From assembly GCA_043101835.1 (NCBI GenBank), contig JBICHM010000150.1, positions 1-6,965 of the forward strand: DNA of 6,965 nt. Reading direction: 5' to 3'. Shown here in pieces: positions 5,494 through 6,965 of this stretch. This DNA comes from JBICHM01 sp043101835. GTDB taxonomy: Bacteria > Planctomycetota > Phycisphaerae > Phycisphaerales > UBA1924. A program made the translations under genes and the position numbers. The notes beneath the pieces are model-generated. The model did no database searches, was not told the origin of the DNA, and saw only the letters and a program-made list of their open reading frames with translations. The first letter of the stretch is position 1, and every line of letters begins with the position of its first letter.

Positions 5494-5581
5494 GTGTGTG
5501 CATGCGCAGTGTCAGAATCGATCGAAGCGTCGCCTTGGGCGCGACGATGGCCCAACGCGGTCAGGCGCGTCGGCGCCGGGC
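5472..5581 (+). repeat. 18-base exact direct repeat (5472-5489 and 5564-5581)
   Basis: GGCGCGTCGGCGCCGGGC occurs at 5472-5489, within the convergent terminator hairpin, and again at 5564-5581, where read on the minus strand it encodes the terminal arginine cluster of the secreted protein. Each copy contains GGCGC-GTCG-GCGCC, so each folds into a small stem with the same GTCG loop. The copies are 92 bases apart. Confidence 0.6.
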
Positions 5582-6448
5582 GCAGAACAGCCCCGCCATG
5601 GCGAAGGTCACGGCCGCCCCCGGCGTCGGCACCACCTCGAAGCGGTACCACACGTTGGAGTCCGCGCTCAGCGTGCCGCCGAAGGCGATCCCGTTGATGT
5701 CGCCGACGAACGTGCCGCCGTCGCTGCCGAGCCCGGCGTCCACCAGCGCCTCGAAGCCGCCGGCCCCGTAGATCGTGTTGAACCCGCCGAGGTTGAAGTA
5801 GTACTCGCCCGCAGCCAGCTGCAGCCCGGCGATCTCGCTCTGCAGCGTGCCGCCGGCGTCATCGTTGTTGTCGATCAATCCGCCCCACGAGTTGAAGAGG
5901 CCGAGCTCCGTGTCGAACCCCGAGCCGAAGGTGTTGATTGAGAAGACATCGCTCGTGGTCGCCACGACGCCAAGATCAGTAAACGCCGTCGGACCGGTCG
6001 CCGCCTGCGAGTCGATCGTCACCGTCAGGTTGTTCCAGGTCGCGTTCGAGCCACCGAAGGTCTGCAGCCCGAGGAACCACAGCGGATCGTTCGACGTGTA
6101 CTTCTCGCTGAAGTACACATCCCAGGTCAGCGTCACGGGGTTGCCGTTCGACGCCGCTACGCCCGACGGTCCCGGATCGACATAGAACGTGCCGGCGCTC
6201 AGCAGCGGCGCATCGGTTAGCGCCCAGATCGCCTCGCTCGACCACGGCCCGCCGGCGCCGGCGACCCAGTCAAACGACACCGTCGCGTGCGTGTACATGC
6301 CCGCGGCCACCGGGTTCAGATTCACCTCGTAGGGCGTGTCCGTCACCAGCGGCGACCCGAGATTGAAGGTCTCGCTCGCGCCGAGCGCGACGCCCGAGAC
6401 AGCCAATCCCGCCGCGCCCGCCAGAATGAGTGTTCGTGTCGTCAACAT
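5561..6448 (-). CDS. Secreted protein with PEP-CTERM-like (PTPG) sorting tail and PPC-like region
   Basis: A 295-residue exported protein. The signal peptide is at 1-24 (MLTTRTLILAGAAGL, hydrophobic to ALGA). The mature part is acidic, rich in Gly, Ser, Thr, Asn and aromatic residues. A segment at about 166-225, with SGFDTELGLFNSWGGLIDNN and then NDDAGGTLQSEIAGLQLAAGEYYFNLGGF following on, resembles the PPC/DVUA0089-like beta-domain common in planctomycete surface proteins. The C-terminus (274-295) has PTPG, a hydrophobic segment (278-290) and RRRRA, the Phycisphaerae version of the PEP-CTERM sorting signal, expected to be cut by an exosortase-type enzyme and to route the protein to the cell envelope or outside. 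Function of the mature part is unknown. Start ATG 6448 was chosen because the signal peptide begins there and an AGGAAAGGGAAG purine stretch precedes it; the in-frame extension to 6640 is arginine/cysteine-rich and unconvincing. It is convergent with the methyltransferase. Confidence 0.87.
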   Translation of the reverse strand: MLTTRTLILAGAAGLAVSGVALGASETFNLGSPLVTDTPYEVNLNPVAAGMYTHATVSFDWVAGAGGPWSSEAIWALTDAPLLSAGTFYVDPGPSGVAASNGNPVTLTWDVYFSEKYTSNDPLWFLGLQTFGGSNATWNNLTVTIDSQAATGPTAFTDLGVVATTSDVFSINTFGSGFDTELGLFNSWGGLIDNNDDAGGTLQSEIAGLQLAAGEYYFNLGGFNTIYGAGGFEALVDAGLGSDGGTFVGDINGIAFGGTLSADSNVWYRFEVVPTPGAAVTFAMAGLFCARRRRA

Positions 6449-6851
6449 ACGCTTCCCTTTCCTCAGTCCACGCAGACAGCGCCGCCGCCGCGCCGACCCG
6501 ACGCCGCAGTCTGCAATGTGAGCGCACGACACCACAGCGCGACCGAAGCCGCTCGTGAACGCATGCCAACTGTGGTCTGGCAGAACACCGCGCAGCCGCG
6601 CGGCCCAATCCGCACGCCAACGTGCCGCGTGCGCACACATGTCACGATCGCCCGAGTGAGCGACCGCCGGTCAACTGCGCATGGTGTGCTGCCGTGTGCT
6701 TCCTGCGCGCAGGCACGCGCCTGCGCTTCCCCTCAACAATCACGCCCCAGCGTACGGATCGCGCAATGAAATGCAACAGAGATCGCGCGCACCGAGAGGA
6801 GATACGCACAAACCAGGAGTTGCTGCAGCGAACTTCGGGGATCGTGAATCA
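6449..6851. other. Intergenic region without a convincing gene
   Basis: This stretch of about 400 bases separates the ArsC-type gene from the secreted-protein gene, both on the minus strand. The open frames crossing it are short, rich in Arg, Cys, His and Ala, and show no domain. It should hold the promoter of the secreted-protein gene, but no -35/-10 pair stands out. The only clear structure is an 8-bp hairpin at 6707-6726. The part at 6740-6850 is less GC-rich than the rest of the window. Confidence 0.55.
6707..6726. terminator. Possible hairpin terminator downstream of the ArsC-type gene
   Basis: GCGCAGGC (6707-6714) pairs perfectly with GCCTGCGC (6719-6726) around the loop ACGC. It lies 125 bases past the stop of the minus-strand ArsC-type gene and carries no T-tract. 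A terminator role is possible but weakly supported. Confidence 0.3.
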
Positions 6852-6965
6852 TCAGCGCGATGCGGGCGCGTCGTCACCTTGCATCGCAAGCCAGTCGTCG
6901 ATCCGATCCGCGATCTGATCGCGCACGCGTCGGAACTCCTCCAGCGTCTCTTCTTCCGTGCCCTC
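6852..6965 (-). CDS. arsC: C-terminal end of an ArsC-type (LMW-PTP fold) arsenate reductase, partial
   Basis: The last 37 codons of a gene entering from the right edge, ending in tandem stops TGA-TGA (6854-6852 and 6851-6849). The readable sequence starts EGTEEETLEEFRRVRDQIAD and continues with RIDDWLAMQG before a short polar tail. This matches the C-terminal helix of thioredoxin-coupled arsenate reductases of the low-molecular-weight tyrosine phosphatase fold, which typically end with a DPA...GTEEE..AFRxVRDxI pattern and reduce arsenate to arsenite in the cytoplasm. The catalytic CX5R loop and resolving cysteines lie off the window and cannot be checked, so a related phosphatase is possible. 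It shares a strand with the secreted-protein gene but is about 400 bases away and probably a separate unit. Confidence 0.65.
   Translation of the reverse strand, partial: EGTEEETLEEFRRVRDQIADRIDDWLAMQGDDAPASR

Noticed and set aside
6449..6640. In-frame N-terminal extension of the secreted protein
   Set aside because: It would bury the signal peptide behind 64 Arg/Cys/His-rich residues; the signal peptide starts cleanly at 6448.
6622..6918. Plus-strand 98-codon open frame near the right edge
   Set aside because: No domain, mixed composition, and it overlaps the ArsC-type tail on the opposite strand.

Overview
The window is a GC-rich bacterial chromosome segment with strong G/C preference at codon third positions. 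Its protein features point to the phylum Planctomycetota, most likely class Phycisphaerae. The main clue is a secreted protein (minus strand, 6448 to 5561) ending in a PEP-CTERM-like tail of the PTPG / hydrophobic / RRRR type typical of that lineage. A Tat-like VOC protein and an RRM protein with an RGG tail fit the same background. The assignment rests on pattern recognition, not on a marker gene.

Layout, left to right. (1) A small four-helix membrane protein (+, about 20-622) of unknown function, whose true start may lie off the left edge. (2) A minus-strand pair: a CPA1 potassium/proton antiporter with a C-terminal RCK_C (TrkA-C) domain (2617-1130), followed after 34-35 bases by a VOC/glyoxalase-fold protein with a Tat-like N-terminus (1094-627). 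(3) Divergent from the antiporter across 43 bases, a classical SDR oxidoreductase (2661-3437), then a short DUF6572-like protein (3496-3840). Two adjacent perfect palindromes lie in the gap between them. (4) A roughly 310-base leader region with a plausible sigma-70 promoter and a 5'UTR hairpin, leading to a glycine-rich RRM RNA-binding protein (4154-4504) closed by a 15-bp terminator hairpin. (5) An ArsM-like SAM methyltransferase (4677-5438), convergent with (6) the PEP-CTERM-like secreted protein (6448-5561), with a 13-bp hairpin between them. (7) About 400 bases without a convincing gene, then the last 37 codons of an ArsC-type (LMW-PTP fold) arsenate reductase on the minus strand, running off the right edge.

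Most genes look like independent housekeeping or stress units. The likely functional links are the antiporter-VOC operon and, loosely, the ArsM-like and ArsC-like proteins, which hint at arsenic metabolism. However, the methyltransferase lacks cysteines expected of a true arsenite methyltransferase. I see no mobile element, CRISPR array, tRNA or rRNA, and no clear sign of a new multi-gene system. The items most worth a second look are the cysteine-depleted ArsM homologue, the regulated-looking leader of the RRM gene, and the twin palindromes before the DUF6572-like gene.
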